A stretch of 64,000 bases of DNA from Fallopia convolvulus (lineage: Eukaryota; Streptophyta; Magnoliopsida; Caryophyllales; Polygonaceae), in contig OZ024724.1 in assembly GCA_964016875.1 (NCBI GenBank), forward strand, positions 39,021,786-39,085,785, given 5' to 3'. Position numbers and translations under genes: made by a program. The notes beneath the pieces were generated by a model, which made no database searches, was not told where the DNA came from, and saw nothing but the letters and a program-made list of their open reading frames with translations. Positions 10,948 to 22,900 of the stretch are shown here, piece after piece (position 1 is the first letter of the stretch; each line of letters opens with the position of its first letter).

Positions 10948-11170
10948 CCCTCCTCAACCTTAAAAAAAAATTCACTCTCAATCTAGAAGCCTAAATCCTC
11001 CAAAAATCCTACCGGTTTTTCTTCACCACCGATCGGAATTCTCACCGCCACCGAACTTCGGAGACCCAAACAGTTAACGACACCCGCTTCCCCTGTTTTC
11101 GTTACTGACGAGATCTGGACTCGTTAATCACCAAATTTTCGATCTTTGTTCATCAATTTCCCAATCTACC

Positions 11171-11765
11171 GGTATGATTTCTTAACCCTAACTCTCTATT
11201 GCATGATTCATGGTTTATAGGGTCGAAATTTCATATCTTGTTCATAGAGGATCGAATGGCATGTTTATTGTTGCTCAATGATTTTTGCTTGATATATTAG
11301 TGGTTGATCTTGCCTTATAGAGGTTTGTTCTTGCTTGGATTCTCCATTGAAATTTGATTTAGGATAGCATGAACTACCTTGTTTTAGATGGTTCTATCTT
11401 CACTATGAGTTTTTGAGCAATCATAGCATGTTTGGGATGGGTAATTAAGAAAGTATGGGGTGCATATATCCGATGGTGTGTCTAATGTAGGATTAGGAAT
11501 TATGCATGTTTGATTAATGGCTTAATTTTGGAGTTTTTCTTACACTCGGATTCTACGAACTGGTTCTCGGCAGGTCGTTAACGACCCACCCAGGTTCGCT
11601 AACGACCTTGCGTATTAACAAGCAATTAACACCAGTGCAGATCCGTTAACGACCCAATTGGGTAGTTAACGAGGAAGTCCGAGGGCTATTCCGAGACCAA
11701 GTATGGGGTCTCTTGTCTATCTACTTGAGTTGATCTTATCTTGGAAAAGTCGTATTTTTTTGTAG
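11171..11765 (+). other. candidate leader intron of the post-pol ORF (element B)
   Basis: A GTATGA donor at 11171 and a T-rich acceptor ending TTTTTTTGTAG at 11765 bracket an AT-rich stretch that ends six bases before the ATG at 11772. The donor of choice could instead be CAG/GTAAGT at 10860. The acceptor is kept in copy A (TTGTTTTGTAG before 5590). The chromovirus of element A landed inside this putative intron. Two palindrome pairs lie in it. Confidence 0.45.
11575..11672 (+). repeat. two palindrome pairs in the leader of B
   Basis: Pair at 11575 (TCGTTAACGA, within a perfect GGTCGTTAACGACC) and 11596 (TCGCTAACGA), offset 21. Pair at 11643 (CCGTTAACGA) and 11663 (TAGTTAACGA), offset 20. 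Confidence 0.75.
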
Positions 11766-11771
11766 GTCCAC

Positions 11772-13360
11772 ATGGCAAGTTCAAGCCGAGCCGCTACCCA
11801 AGCCCAAAAGAAGAAGAGGAATCAGAGGTTCCCATCTCCACCTCGCATGGATAACGTGATCCTGCGCACTCAAGGGCAAGCGGACCGATACAATGCCATC
11901 CTAGACAAGGACTCAACACTCGGTGGTTTTCAAGGTCAAGTGCCAAATTGATGAGGATCTATGATGATGTAAAAGAGGCCTTTGTTATTCTCGGTGCGCC
12001 TCACTTGCTGAAGAAGGAGAATCTACCACACTTTCCGGCTCTCACATCCGAGTTTCTAGCCACTCTTGAGATGAGCTTCCCGACGAAGACTTCGGCGGGA
12101 CGCATTCGATTTAGGCTCGGTAATGTGAACCGCGAGTATACTTTGGCGAAGTTCAATGCTATTCTGGAGCTCCCAAATCCCTCTCGAGATTACATTCTTA
12201 AGGATTACAAGGTGACGAGGACTTGGAGCTACATCACCGGAGAGGTCGAACCCTCCGTTGCGGCATTATCCGGGGCAAGCATCATCAACCCCATATTCAA
12301 GATCATTCTCCGAGTCCTAGCCGCTACATTCTGGCCTAAGAGAGAGCTGAACAGGCCGACAAGGACAGAAGTTGCTTGCCTCCGCACTATTCTTTTTTAG
12401 GAGCCCGCCCCATTGAACTTGGGGTACGAATGGCTATATTATGTGGAGAAGTCAACCAAGTAAAAGGAAGTATGGTGGGAGAATCTGGTTAATCTCTTAG
12501 CGACCAATCTCGGAGTCGAACTCACCCGCTACACACCGGCCCACGCTCAGCTGCTCAACAGGAACTACTGGTTCAGTTCCGGTATTTTTAGTCAGGTTCG
12601 GGATGGGTACGTTACAAAAGTTCATGGTCGAGATGTTGTACCCACCCTATCTAAGATGGAGCTACTTTATGTACCAAATTAGTACGAGGCATGGACGGGG
12701 CAGGCATTCCCGTTAGAGCCCAAACCGGAGGATGGGATGTCACTTAGGCCGTGTGAGTCACGGTTTGAGAGAGAGGGAGAAGCGAGGGACGAAGATGATG
12801 AAGATGAGACTGAAGAGGTAGCTACTGAGGGAGGCATAGAGGAGCTCAACATCGAGGAAGATGACCTCGATACAGAAGTTTTGGGCGCCAATGTCTTCGT
12901 TAACGAGCCCACCAGGGTCGTTAACAACCACTTCGAGGCCTCTAACGATGCTCCTACCGAGGCTCACAGCGTCGGTAACGACCTGCCGAGAGCATCTACC
13001 GACCCCCCGCAGCCTCCTATCGACCCTCATTCTTATGGTCTCATGCCATATAACCTGGTGCTTTACCAAGATCACTTCCAACCTCACAATCACTATCAAC
13101 CACCTCCTCAACCCGAGTACACTGGATCAAGTATCCCGCCACCATGGGACGAAGATCTTTCAGCTCAGATGTAGCAGCTCAACCTTCAACAGACACATAT
13201 TCATCGGAGGATGGATAGATGGGAGAGTGTCTATTCTGCTCGCATGGCATTTGAGGATACGAGGCATCAGCAGAGAGAGGCGGAAGATGCAGAGCGCTGG
13301 AGGACGATGTATGACTTCATGGGGAACTTCGAGCATTACTTTCCACCACCTAACCGCTGA
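11772..13360 (+). pseudogene. Athila-type post-pol ORF, copy B (decayed)
   Basis: This is homologous to the 457-aa frame at 5671-7044 and longer at both ends: it starts at the ATG at 11772 and ends at TGA 13358-13360. Breaks seen: a one-base loss near 11912 shifts the frame; TAG at 12398-12400; TAA at 12461-12463; TAG near 12680; TAG at 13172-13174. The N-terminal block, the acidic stretch and the Pro-rich C-terminus all align with copy A. The extra C-terminus has a charged, probably helical run of Arg/Glu residues followed by MGNFEHYFPPPN. It cannot make a full protein. Function unknown. Confidence 0.75.
12897..12981 (+). repeat. palindrome pairs inside decayed ORF B
   Basis: TCGTTAACGA at 12897 and TCGTTAACAA at 12918, offset 21. 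A weaker pair lies at 12951 and 12972 (TCGGTAACGA), offset 21. The positions match those in ORF A. Confidence 0.65.
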
Positions 13361-15074
13361 TTCAGTTTGAAGAAGTTTTTCTTGTTTTTTGCTTCATGAC
13401 TTTGTAAGTTTTTGTTTTTTTTTTCTATTCTTGTTTTTCTTTCTTTTGTTTTTCTTTTCTATTTCTTTTCTTCTTCTTATTTTTCTTACAGTGGGGACAT
13501 TATAATTTTAAGTATGGGGTGGGAAAGGGTAGAAAAACTTGTTGTCTTGTTTATGTGTTTTATTTGTTTTGAGTAGTTCTTTGTTTCATGAAAAAAACGA
13601 AAAAAAATTGAAAAAATAAAAATATCAAAAAAAAAGAGTTTTAGAATTGATAGATATCCCTTTCTTATGGTTCTATGATAGTAGTTGCTAGCATGATCAT
13701 ATAATTCCTTGCAAGCATGCCTTTGATAGTATAGCCGGATTCTTGTTTTGAAATTGTTTTTAGGAAGGAATAGCATTTGATGAAATTGAGCATGTATACT
13801 TTTTAGCATAAGTGATGCAATCCAACAAAATAATGACCTAGTGAGTTATGTTTGGCTTTATAGGGAGATCATTAATAAATCCCTCTTCTTTTCTTGGGTG
13901 ATTTACTCTCTATATGCATATTATCTCTTGGAATTGTGATGGTTATCTATTACTTGAGACCTATATAAGATTTATAGTTCATTACTTGTGAAGATCATAT
14001 GATTAAGAACTTTTTCATTAAGCCCTATTAATCCATATCCACCCTTACATTATCCTTTTTTTTGCCAGTCAATTTCAGCCTTTAAGCCTTTTATTTTTAG
14101 CTCCACAAAAATGTTCCCTAGCCGAGATAAGCTTGACCCTATCCGGGATTAGGACTTAGTTTGGAGAGGTCAGTTTTGAAAGAGGGCAATGTTATGATTG
14201 GTTCGAAATTGAGGGATTGTTGGGAAGGGTAGATTGGAAGTCTCTTGTTTTATTTTGTAAAAGGAAAGATCTCTTGATAATAAAGATGCACAAAAGAAAT
14301 TTGTTGAAAAAGATGAAGGATGTATACACGATGAAGTTCGTTAACGACCTTGTTGGTTCGTTAAACAGGCTGCGTAAGAAAAGTAAGAGAAAAAAAAGAG
14401 GAGAATTTGTTAAGAAGAAGAGAAAGAGAAGTAAGATGTGCATTTGTGTTTAAAAGATGAATCAAATATTTTTTTGAGTTATTTTATGAGACTTTCTAGG
14501 ATATGTTGGGCGAATGAAGAGTGTGCATAAAGAAGAGAGAGTTTGGTATGTTTTTATGAAAGTTTTTGTGAGATGTGTGAGTTTTTAGGAGTCTTTGATT
14601 CCCGGATATTATTAGCACCACATAGCCAAAATATTTCCCACGCCTTATTGTTTTTATCAAGCCTCATTACAACTCGGCCGAATGGAAGCTTCTATGAAGT
14701 TTTTTCATTGAGCCCCCTAAGTTCTCTTGATGATTTTTGCTTGTTTTGACAAATCTTAGGTGGAGAGTTTGGTGATATAAGTTCCAATTTCTATGAGTTT
14801 TTGTATATAAGATGAGTTGAGAGTTGAATTTCTAAGCCTAAAACACATTAGAGTTGAGAGAAACACATTATCCCTTGTGAGGTTCAATTGTATTTTCTTA
14901 TGACTATTTGGTGCATATATGTGTGATGACGTTAATAGTCATTTGCTATTTTTCTTCTATATATGTTGAAGTTGCTTTTTAGATGATGGCTATGGCTTGA
15001 TAAGTATGATTGTTTGGTTTTGATTATTGTTTAGTGATTGCTTGAGGACAAGCAAGTTTAAGTATGGGGTATTT
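13361..15074 (+). other. 3' tail of element B (no gene)
   Basis: T-rich non-coding sequence homologous to 7213-8925. A palindrome pair lies at 14338 (TCGTTAACGA) and 14358 (TCGTTAAACA), offset 20. It ends in the polypurine-like AAGTATGGGG before LTR 2. Confidence 0.7.
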
Positions 15075-16564
15075 TGATGTTCGTGTTTTTGGTATAGTTT
15101 TTAGGGTGTTTTCTTAGTTTGTTAGTTTTAGTTTTAGTAGTTTTAGGGTTAGTTTTGTGTGTTTTGGATAAGTTTGCATATTTTGTGAAAAGTATGAAAG
15201 CTACTCCGTTTTGTGTCTTTTTATATGTTTTAGCAAGGAAATGGTGCTTTTTGGAAGCTGAATAGAGTGTTATGGTGAAGGATGGAAGAATACGAGATAA
15301 AAGAGTCGAAGTCCGGATTTTTAGAGTTGAAGTGTTGAAGAAAGCCAAATCCAGGCTCGTTAACGAGGCTGTGAAGGGTTGTTAACGAGGCTTAAGGATA
15401 AAGTTTTTCGAGAGTTCGATCTTATGTTTACCGACCCTGTGCGGAAGTTTATTCCGTGTCAGTAGGGTTTTTAATGAGTTTTAGGGTTATTATATTTTAT
15501 ATTTTAGGTCTTGTTATCTTTCTAGGTTTTATTTCTATCTTTCTAGAGTTAGTTTCTATCTTTTAGGAAAGATTTTATCTTCTAGTTTTTTTTATTAGAT
15601 AGCTTTATTAGTATAAATACCCTTCTTTTCTAGCTAGAAGGGAGAGAGGTTCGGACGTGTTTAAGGAGGAGCCGAGAAGGAAGAGCCGAGAGAGAGAGAG
15701 AGTAGTCGAACCGAGGCTAACGAGAGTGAAGCTAAGGTCGTTAATCGTGTTTTCGATTCGGTATTCTTATTGTTCTCGGGTTTCTTCTGAATTCTGTAAG
15801 ACGATATTTTCTTACTAATTTGAAGTAGTTGTTTTGTTTTCGATGTTTTCTCTTATAGAAGTGGTTTGTTTCATAATTATGAGTAGTGAGTAGTTTTCTT
15901 ATCTAGGGTCGGGGGTTAAACCCGACATAGTTATGCATGGTTTGATGAGTAAGATGATGTGTTGAATGCTTTCTATCTATTTGGTTTAGATTGCTTGTTG
16001 TGTTTATGCCTAGATGAGAATCGAGGTAATTTGAGTTCTTAACTTGATTGAAAAAGAAAGTTATAGACTTAAAGGTTGATATTGTTCGACAACGAAAGTT
16101 TCGAGCTTTGGATCCAAAACAAGTGATTGGGTGAATTAGTTTATGAGAGTAGATTGATTTGCTTGCTAATCAACGAAAGTTGATGAATTTATCTATTTAA
16201 AGGCATGATCTTTATCTTCTTACAAGTTTATGTGCATGGCTATGTTGTGGTAACCCTTTTCTTAGATCTTTGTTTTTATTTGAATATCTTCGATTATATT
16301 CGTTACTGAGTTCGTTGCCTCGGTACCGAACCTGTTTTAGTTCTTTAGTGTGTTTTCGTAGTGTTGCCCAGGTTCGTTAACGACCCTGACAAAGTCGTTA
16401 ACGAGGTTGGTCATAGGTGTGTTGTGTTGTTTTGCTTTGTTTTATTTTATTTAGTAGTTTGATAGATAAACAACCGTGCTTCCCGTGGAACGATCCTGAC
16501 TCCCCTATACTCAGCGGGGTCTTGACTACAAATTTATTTGTTGTTGAGTAAATCTCTATCAACA
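15075..16564 (+). repeat. LTR 2 of the Athila-like family (1490 bp)
   Basis: Starts TGATGTTCGTG and ends TCTATCAACA. It shares all landmarks with LTR 1: palindrome pairs at 15357/15379 (offset 22) and 16374/16395 (offset 21), TATAAATA at 15612-15619, and the GGAACGATCCTGACTCCCCT block. If A is nested in B, this is B's 3' LTR and should not be compared with LTR 1 to date one insertion. Confidence 0.8.
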
Positions 16565-19275
16565 GTCGGGGATGTTACAAAAAATGAAATTCTCCCTTTG
16601 ATCTCGACTTGGATGCCAATTAATAGATTCTTAATTGTAACCGACTATGGTTGATTAGTGAATCTAAGGAGCTGATCACTTTTGTAATGCCATTTGAATT
16701 CGACGTAAGTCTCATTTGATGTTTGGTAGAAGACATGCCTTAGCCAAGTTTTTGGTACAGATTGCTCCCATTATTCCATCAACTAAAGCTAGTTGCAATG
16801 TCGTCTTATTCGACTTCAGTCTCCGATGTCGAGTTCGGAAACATGAGAAGTGATTGTGCATATTAAATAGTAGATTTGAATGATTAGTGCGAGTTCGGAA
16901 AACTATTCTTTTGGATATGAAGAATCCTTAATCAACCTTATTTAGGATTGATTAGTAATTTCTGGTTGGTCGAACGGAAGGAGGCCTTTCGACACCCTTA
17001 AGTTGTAGTATAAATTCCCATTTATTCCTTTTATGTTCTAAAGGACACCCCGGGTGGTGGTTCCGTTATGTGAAAATTGTGTTCTACATCTCACTTCTGT
17101 TAGAACCACTAATAATAGAATTATCGATCGATGGACATTAGGAGTTCGGTGCCAATATGTTCAATCTCATCATTTTTAAGAACAAATCATCTTCCCCACT
17201 TTCTTAGTCTTTTATTATACTAACCCATCCACTTTCTTTTCCTTTGCATGTTTGACATGTGTGCTTCCTCTTCTATGCAAAACATCAAGATTCAGAGGGG
17301 ACGAAGTAAAAGAATGAAGAAATGGAAACGGAAAAGCATATCTGCCTTATTGAAGAAATGAAGAGGAGGTTGCAACGAAGGGGAAGATCTTCTAGGAATT
17401 GAAAGATCGTTGCATACACTTTGGAATGTTGTCTACTAAGTCCTATTATCAGGCAAATGATTGTAATTGTTTCACTGTCATTGTTTAAAATACTCTTTCA
17501 ATAAATATCTTGAACCATATCTTGTCTTACATTGAGTTTCTTTTATCCTTGTATACCTTTTCAAGATTGTTGTAACTTGTAAGACATCATTTGTTTTGCT
17601 TCTACTGTTGTGTATGATAACTTTGTAATTACAATTGATGTAATATTTATACCTATGCTATTTGATTGTACTTCCAAAGGCTTGAGTAATCTTGAGATGG
17701 GAAGGGTTACTAACGATAATACCTATTGGTAATTAGGGGGTGTTACAAAAGTGGTATTAGAGCTAAAAGTTTCAAGTCTTTTTTAAGACTTTCATCTTCC
17801 TATATAGAATTATGGAAAGTCTATATTGAGATCGTCTTATAACTAGTTATGGGAATTGCAGTTGCAATGCGTTGGAAAGATAATGTCGAAGAGTTTATTC
17901 TTGGATCAAAAGATAATCAAGACGACCACAATTGAATTATTGTACTGGCACAAATAGTTTCTTAAGTGAACTTTTAGGAAATCGTGCATGTTATGCAAAA
18001 GCGTTAATGAGTTTTCTTACCCTAGTTAAAAAATGTAGCATTCTTTAGGTACTCATGTTGTTTTCCCCTCTCGTTTGTAAACAGAATAGTTTACTTGTAA
18101 ACTTTCTTTTATGTCTTAGTACCTGCCTTTTTCTCGCTAGTTTCAAGGACGAAACTATTCTTAAGGGGTACGAATGTAATATCTGATATTTTTAAGCAAA
18201 GATAATATAATATTACTAAGTCTTAAATTTAATTAAGACATAATTAATGATAAAAAATTCTTTAAACAAATTAAAACTTGTAAAAATAATTTATTTGACC
18301 CGATTAAATTTTACAAGTGGAACAAGAATGAAAAGACTATGACTGTTGTCTTTTCCATATTTCCTTAATGGATCATTTAGTTAAACTCTTTCTTCTCTTT
18401 TTAAGGTTTTATATTATAATCCATATTCTTCTCTAATATGCCGAATACCCGATTTTACTTTTTCTCTAAGGGAGTTTGGAAGCCCAACTCTTGATCTTAA
18501 CCTCTAATTTGTTCGACAACTCTTCTCCTTCTTCTTCTTTATCTAAACAAGTAAGTAGTAGGAGGGGCTCTGGCGGCCATGCATTGGCTCGATCCCCACT
18601 TGATAATTACATGCAAAACCTTACACACTTGGCATCCATCTTGCACTTCAATTCAGCGTGGGTTTATGTGGAGTTTCGTTGCCTCTCTTACCTAAAAAAT
18701 TCCTCTGTTTTTGGCAAGAAACGGACCCAACCTTCAAAGTACTAGTTCTCCTTCGTTTCTCAACGAAAATTAATGATTCAAAACTCTAAATAATAAGTAA
18801 AGTGTTGTCTACAAAAGCTCTCAATAAATTTGGAAAAAACCATCTTAAATCGAGCCTATTTTTATGGAAATCGGTCGCACCCCAACCCATTTTTCGAATT
18901 TTCGAATTCGACGAGGAGCTGACTTCACCACCTTCGTGAGCTGTTGTGTTGCCGCCTCTCTTAGTGGTTTTTGCCGACAGTTGAAACGAGACATTACAAG
19001 GTGCCAACTGTTGCCTTTTTAAAACCATTCTACTAGGCATTGTCGCCGTGAAATGTCGTCGAAGTTCATAAAAAACCAGCTTCGACTCCGATCCTTTTTG
19101 CCTAGAAATCCAAATGGCAACATAAGAGATTATGCCTAGAAATTCCCGTGGTTCGGTTTTCGGTGCCAATATGTTTAGTCTCCTCTTTAAGAATCAATCA
19201 CCATTCCCACTTGCTTAATCTTTCATTAGACTAACCTGTCAACTATCTTTTTCTTTGCATTTTTGACAAGTTTTT
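16565..19275 (+). mobile_element. decayed, internally deleted Ty3/gypsy element
   Basis: An LTR-like end (GGGGTGTTACA, to 17747) is followed by a primer-site-like TGGTATTAGAGC (17752-17763). A new LTR-like start, TGTAATATC at 18175, follows the gypsy-type 3' tail TTCAAGGACGAAACTATTC (18142-18160). Only about 430 bp lie between, so all of gag-pol is gone. A shared block of about 120 bp (17142-17260 and 19147-19275, both with TCGGTGCCAATATGTT) supports an LTR pair. The left LTR seems cut at 16565 by element B. Boundaries on the right are unclear. Confidence 0.45.
17752..17763 (+). promoter_or_regulatory. primer-binding site, Met-tRNA type, one mismatch
   Basis: TGGTATTAGAGC differs from the usual plant site by one base and lies four bases after TGTTACA, an LTR end. 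Confidence 0.6.
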
Positions 19276-19939
19276 TTGTGTATCTTGAGAAATGAAAATA
19301 CTATATTTTTTTAGTATTTTTAGGAAAAATATTTTGTGTTTTGAAAAACATAAAAAATAGAAGGAATATACGGATTTTTAAAGTATTTAACAAAAAAAAA
19401 ATTGTGTATGACCAAAAATAGATTTACCCTTTCCGGCAAAAACATGAGATAGGTCGATCACTCACGCAATGAAAAAATGAAAGTACGTAACATTATCACG
19501 GTTGACATCATAATTACAATGTCTGGAATTTGAATTATAATTTTTAATCATTTATTTGTAATTTTCGTTTTGCAATTAAAGAATACATTTTTACACCTTT
19601 CACCCGCAATCTCCGGACTCCGGATGTATTGAAAGAACTCCTAGTCGGCGATCTCTTCTGCCAATTTGAAGACAACCCCGAACTCGCCGATTTCCCTACT
19701 CTCCCTCTTCCCAGGATCGGAATCCGATCGATCAGATCCCTTTCTCTATACCAATTGAGGTCCTTGTCTGTCGCAATCAATTGATCAGTCGACCCCTTCG
19801 CAATATTCTAGGGTTTCTACAATTGTTCCCCCGAACCCCAATTTACCCCTAAAACCTCAAAAAGATATTGGAATTTCCATGTCAGGGTTTGGGATCAGGA
19901 GCTAGGGATTGCGAGGAACGGCCGCATTTATCTGGGTGT
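19276..19939 (+). other. upstream region of the FBL15-type gene
   Basis: AT-rich to about 19540, then mixed composition leading into the start codon. It should hold the promoter and 5' UTR. I cannot point to a TATA box with confidence. Confidence 0.4.
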
Positions 19940-22900
19940 ATGAGGATTTGTTGCTTCTTGTGCTTCGGCGACGACGACAGCGCAGAAGGCAGGGAATTGG
20001 GGGCGCAGAGGGCTAAGGTGGCCATGGAAGGGGGAAAAGACATTCTTCCCGGCGGAAATGCGGAGAGGGGTGTTGAGGACCAAGGAGAAGCTGGCACTGG
20101 CGCTGGCGGCGATGGTTTATTCAATTTTGAGGGTTTAGAGTCGGATTTGGAGTTGGACTTCTTCTTAGGCTTGCCTGGTATGGCTGACAATGCAGCGGAG
20201 TCGTTATCTGTGGTAGGTTCAAAGAGGGATCTTGAACGCGTTGTAGAGGGAGAGCTCGATGGTGGTTTTAACCCTCTCGAGCTCTCCATCCGAGCTGGTA
20301 GTCGGAGTAGTTCGCTGGATTCTGTGCCTTGTCACGCTTTCTCTATAAGGGGACTGCATGAGAATTTGATGGGTGTATTTGAGGTTGGGGAGTCATCTAG
20401 CTCTTGTGCCGTGGAGGATGGAAAATGTGATCGCGATTTGCAGAATAAACGTGCCAAAGTTGATTTCGGCCTTGTGTAAGAAAACACTTCTACTTCCCCT
20501 CTTTGTTTTCAGTGTGTTTCTCGTGGATATGTGTTCTTTGTTAGAGCATGGAACATTTGAATTCCTGAACCCCCAGGTAACCAGTAGTAATACACTTCTT
20601 GAGTTGATTGGTAGGCCTTACATGTCTAATTTTGGCTTTCGGCATTAGAGTAACATCCATCCCAGAATATCCATTTTACTTTGATAATGACACATTGTTT
20701 TACAAGTTTATTTATGTCGTCAGAAATTGAAGGCCAGATTTTGTTTACCCTTTTGAATGCCATGGAATGTGTGCATTTGGAGCATGTTTGCATTGTTATG
20801 ATTTGGATGTCTGTTGCATGGCTGGTATGATATGTTTTGCTGTAATGCATCGTAATAGTCTTCCTTTTTCATTTTCTTTTCTCAGAGGGTGCCATAGTGG
20901 CAGCGCAGCACCTTCCAGTGGAGATAGTGACAGCCAGCATGCAGCTGAAAACTACAATAACTTTCCAAGTTCTCTTTTAGTTCCCGGAAATAAGATTCTT
21001 AGCCTTTCTCCCTCAAATAATGTTCCACTTACTTGCGGAGGAGAGGACGATGAAGGGGGGAGGGATGACCCAAATCTAACTCAGATGGATCTTTCAGATG
21101 ACTTACTGCATATGGTAAGTTCTTATTGTATCTGCTCTTTGTTTTTTAACCTTATTGTGATATTGTGATGTAAGAAGATCTGGTTTTTATCACTATTATT
21201 TTTGTGGTGGTGTCAGGTTTTCTCCTTCTTAGGTCATTTAGATCTTTGTAGAGCTGCTATGGTCTGCAAGCAGTGGCGCAGTGCTAGTGCTCATGAAGAC
21301 TTTTGGAGATCCTTGAATTTTGATAATCGCCAGATAAGCGCTGCACAATGTGAGTCTTTATCCGAGTAATTTCTTATTAATTATTTATGTGTCTAGAAGA
21401 GATTGCTTGAAAGTTGATACCATGTTTGCTTTGACATATTTGCAGTGAATTTTCATTGACCATGTACATGATAAACTTGATAGGCACTTGTGAGATTCTT
21501 TTCTGATTTTGAAATGACAATTTCTGGCACTCTGTGACATTTTTCCTCTTTAACATGAGGTTGTAGCAATAAACAATTTCGGACAAAATGAAAGCTAGTT
21601 AGAAACTTGTGAAAAGAGAACTGCAAAATCTTTCAAACTTGTAGCGTGAAACTACTTGACATATAATGAAAATGACCCAAAATAATTAGAACGTGGGATG
21701 CCTTTACAAAAATGATCCGAATTGTAACGAGGTGTGAATAGAATTGTCAAACCCCAACTTGACTGCCTCATTAACTTAGGTTAAGAGTGTGCAATCAAAC
21801 ACCTTTCTCTGTCACAATGTAAAATTACTTGACATGTTAATAATCCAGCTCCAACCGGATTTTCATGACAGACTGACTTGTTCGAATTGATGTGTAGGAG
21901 AGATTCATCCTGGGAGTGTAGAATACAGAACTCTTTTACCATTTAAGTAAAAAGTGTACTTGCTAAAGAGTTTTGAATGAATTAGAGTTTATCATTTGGT
22001 GAATTCTGCAAACATATGATAGTTGTGGCTGATGTATTCTGGAAGCATGCTTTTTTGAGCAGGATTTGAACTTTATGATGAGCAATAGGCCTTTTTTTCA
22101 TCAAATTAGAAGTTTGTTATTATAGACTAGACAATGATGGTATGGTTAAAGGTCTTGAGATTAGGGTGCGTCCAGAGGAGAACTGTATTATATATTCGTT
22201 TGGAGAAGATCTCATATTGCTGCCTTTTGCTTTTACTTGGCCAGAGTGTTTTTAGTTTATTTTCTAAATTTGTCCAAAATCTGAAAGGAGTCTTGAATGT
22301 ATATGGCTTGTGTTTTCATAAAAACATGGTTATGCATTTGGCCATCTTTCTAAATATATTTGTAAAGTAGAAAATGCATTTCCTTTTGAAAATCTCCAAA
22401 TGGATACGTATGGTGTGTTCATTAAGAGACACTTATTATGCCGTGCTAAAGAGGTAGTTGTAACTAAGAAGGTGATAGTTTGATGTACAAAAAACTTTTA
22501 ACATAAATTGAATGTTAAACACACATTTAAGTGGGATATATTTCACTATGTGACCAAACACACCTTTAAAGGGGATATTCACTATCCAGCGTCTTCATGA
22601 TTTCTAGAATGTCTAAACATAGGAGGATAGAAGGATTTTACTCTTCAATTTTAAGGGAAATTTGCACGATACAATATAAACTTTTAGGCTTGTAGCATTT
22701 TATAGGACCAACACTGCGGTATTCTTAAAAAAATTGGCCAATATATTTAAGGTGTCTATATGATGTATATCTTGTGATCTCAATTACTTGACAGATTTTA
22801 ACAATCAAATATTGGCCTAAAGTTGCCTCAAATATTGGTCTAATCCATTAATAACTTATCAGTCTACCACCCCTGATGTTTTTAAGAATATCACGTAGTT

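Larger units (their letters stand above)
10423..16564 (+). mobile_element. Athila-like element B, right-hand part
   Basis: Directly after LTR 1 come the last codons of a Ty3/gypsy integrase (10423-10578), then a spacer with a TATA-like box and a leader intron candidate, the decayed post-pol ORF (11772-13360), a non-coding tail, and an LTR (15075-16564). No primer site, gag, protease, RT or integrase core is present here. The simplest reading is that element A landed in B's integrase end, so B's left half lies outside the window. B's ORF is more decayed than A's, as expected if B is older. The bases after its LTR (GTCGG, 16565-16569) are the expected target duplication. Confidence 0.65.

Noticed and set aside
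14192..15348. Open frames around 14192-14749 and 15058-15348
   Set aside because: Low-complexity frames in the non-coding tail and LTR of element B, not kept in element A.
6755..16404. The TCGTTAACGA repeats as a CRISPR-like array
   Set aside because: They are spread over 10 kb in pairs with no equal-length unique spacers, and this is plant nuclear DNA.
8926..16564. LTR 1 and LTR 2 as the two LTRs of one complete element
   Set aside because: The space between lacks a primer site, gag and RT and begins in the middle of an integrase tail, so the LTRs more likely belong to two elements.
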